The translations under genes were made by a program, and so were the position numbers. A stretch of 6,273 bases of DNA from Burkholderiales bacterium (GTDB lineage: Bacteria; Pseudomonadota; Gammaproteobacteria; Burkholderiales; SG8-41). Location of the stretch: the NCBI GenBank assembly GCA_005800795.1, contig SYEN01000050.1, positions 1-6,273 of the forward strand, written 5' to 3'. Under the pieces are notes generated by a model. The model searched no databases and was not told where the DNA came from. It saw only the letters and a list, made by a program, of their open reading frames with translations. Positions within the stretch are counted from its first letter, which is position 1. Each line of letters opens with the position of its first letter. Shown piece by piece: positions 5,603 to 6,273 of the stretch.

Positions 5603-6273
5603 ATGCACGACCACACCCAAGAAGGCAGCCTGCAATTCTGCGACTGCAATAACAATGTACTGGGCGCCACCAACGAAGCGGCGGCGCCAACCGGCGGTGG
5701 CGCGCGGCGGCAGGTGATTGTTTCGGGCAAGCGCGTAAAAACCATCGACGTGCATGCGCACTGTGTGATTCCCAAAGCGCTGGAATTGCAGGGCAAGGAT
5801 CACAACCAGGAACGCGGCCCCGGTCTGGGTGACGTGGGCGCGCGGCGTCTGCGAGAAATGGACGAGCAGGGTATCGATGTCGAAGCCATCAGCATCAACC
5901 CGCACTGGTACAAGGAGGGGCGCGACAAGGCCGTCGAAATCTGCAAAATAAACAATGAAACACTGGCCGAGTTGTGTGCAGCACACCCGGATCGTTTCGT
6001 CGGCTTTGCTGCACTGACGTTGCAAGCACCGGAAGTTGCCGTGGAACAGTTAGAACATGCGGTAAAAAAACTCGGCATGCGCGGCGCGGCCATCGGTGGC
6101 AGCGTGGCCGCCGGTACCATGGAGTTTTCCGATCCAAGGCTCGACCCAGTGTGGCGCAAGGCCGAAGAACTCGGCGTGCTGCTGTTCATCCACCCGCAAA
6201 GCACGCCGGAACTCGGTAACCGCTTTAAGGGCAATGGCTGGCTGGCCAACACCATCGGCAATCCGCTGGATAC
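5603..6273 (+). CDS. Amidohydrolase_2 family protein, ACMSD-like (partial, C-terminus outside window)
   Basis: 223 codons are open from the ATG at 5603 to the right edge with no stop; family members usually have 300-380 residues. The first barrel strand carries the metal-binding HxH as KTIDVHAHC (47-54; His51, His53). Later come MDEQGIDVEAISINP (86-100), HPDRFVGFAALTLQAPE (128-144), LGMRGAAIGG (157-166) and the metal-ligand His197 in LLFIHPQ (193-199). The final Asp ligand lies beyond the window. Known relatives include 2-amino-3-carboxymuconate-6-semialdehyde decarboxylase, gamma-resorcylate decarboxylase, 5-carboxyvanillate decarboxylase and 4-oxalomesaconate hydratase, so decarboxylation or hydrolysis of an aromatic or ring-cleavage acid is likely; the substrate is unknown. 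About 46 residues precede the barrel, with His2, His4 and a Cys13-x-Cys15 pair. AGGAG 6 nt upstream supports this start. It may be co-transcribed with the Bug gene 73 bp upstream or use the candidate promoter at 5534. Confidence 0.9.
   Translation, partial: MHDHTQEGSLQFCDCNNNVLGATNEAAAPTGGGARRQVIVSGKRVKTIDVHAHCVIPKALELQGKDHNQERGPGLGDVGARRLREMDEQGIDVEAISINPHWYKEGRDKAVEICKINNETLAELCAAHPDRFVGFAALTLQAPEVAVEQLEHAVKKLGMRGAAIGGSVAAGTMEFSDPRLDPVWRKAEELGVLLFIHPQSTPELGNRFKGNGWLANTIGNPLD

Overview
The window looks like an accessory catabolic region of a GC-rich proteobacterium, most likely a betaproteobacterium of the Burkholderiales type. The main reason is that three of its six genes encode Bug/TctC-type periplasmic solute-binding proteins, a family greatly expanded in that group. 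This placement is inferred from gene content and base composition only; there is no rRNA or other marker.

Layout. The left half is read on the minus strand, in transcription order: a thiamine-diphosphate (ThDP) enzyme of the acetolactate synthase/benzoylformate decarboxylase superfamily (3421 to 1772), a Bug protein with an extended N-terminus (1629 to 571), and a second Bug protein that runs off the left edge (446 to below 1). The right half is read on the plus strand: an alpha/beta-hydrolase-fold protein (3550-4362), a third Bug protein (4528-5529), and an amidohydrolase_2 (ACMSD-like) protein cut by the right edge (from 5603). A 128-bp intergenic region separates the two divergent halves. 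No gap without a gene exceeds 300 bases.

Non-coding structure. There is a perfect 11-bp inverted repeat (1670-1693) upstream of the second minus-strand gene, and an inverted pair of REP-like palindromes (4418-4497) before the third Bug gene. A 7-bp dyad (5538-5559) overlaps an extended -10 sequence before the amidohydrolase. An imperfect dyad sits in the divergent promoter region.

How the genes may work together (inference). Secreted Bug proteins bind small, usually carboxylated, compounds in the periplasm. The ThDP enzyme, the alpha/beta-hydrolase homologue and the ACMSD-type amidohydrolase are classes that decarboxylate, cleave C-C bonds or hydrolyse intermediates in organic and aromatic acid breakdown. 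A pathway for an unidentified carboxylate is plausible, but no gene here fixes the substrate. No TctA/TctB-type membrane subunits are present, so the Bug proteins are orphans within this window.

The most unusual feature is the alpha/beta-hydrolase. Its nucleophile elbow reads G-A-K-I-G-G, with lysine where the catalytic Ser/Asp/Cys should be, and the usual acid position also looks substituted. It may be a pseudoenzyme or a hydrolase-fold protein with a different chemistry.
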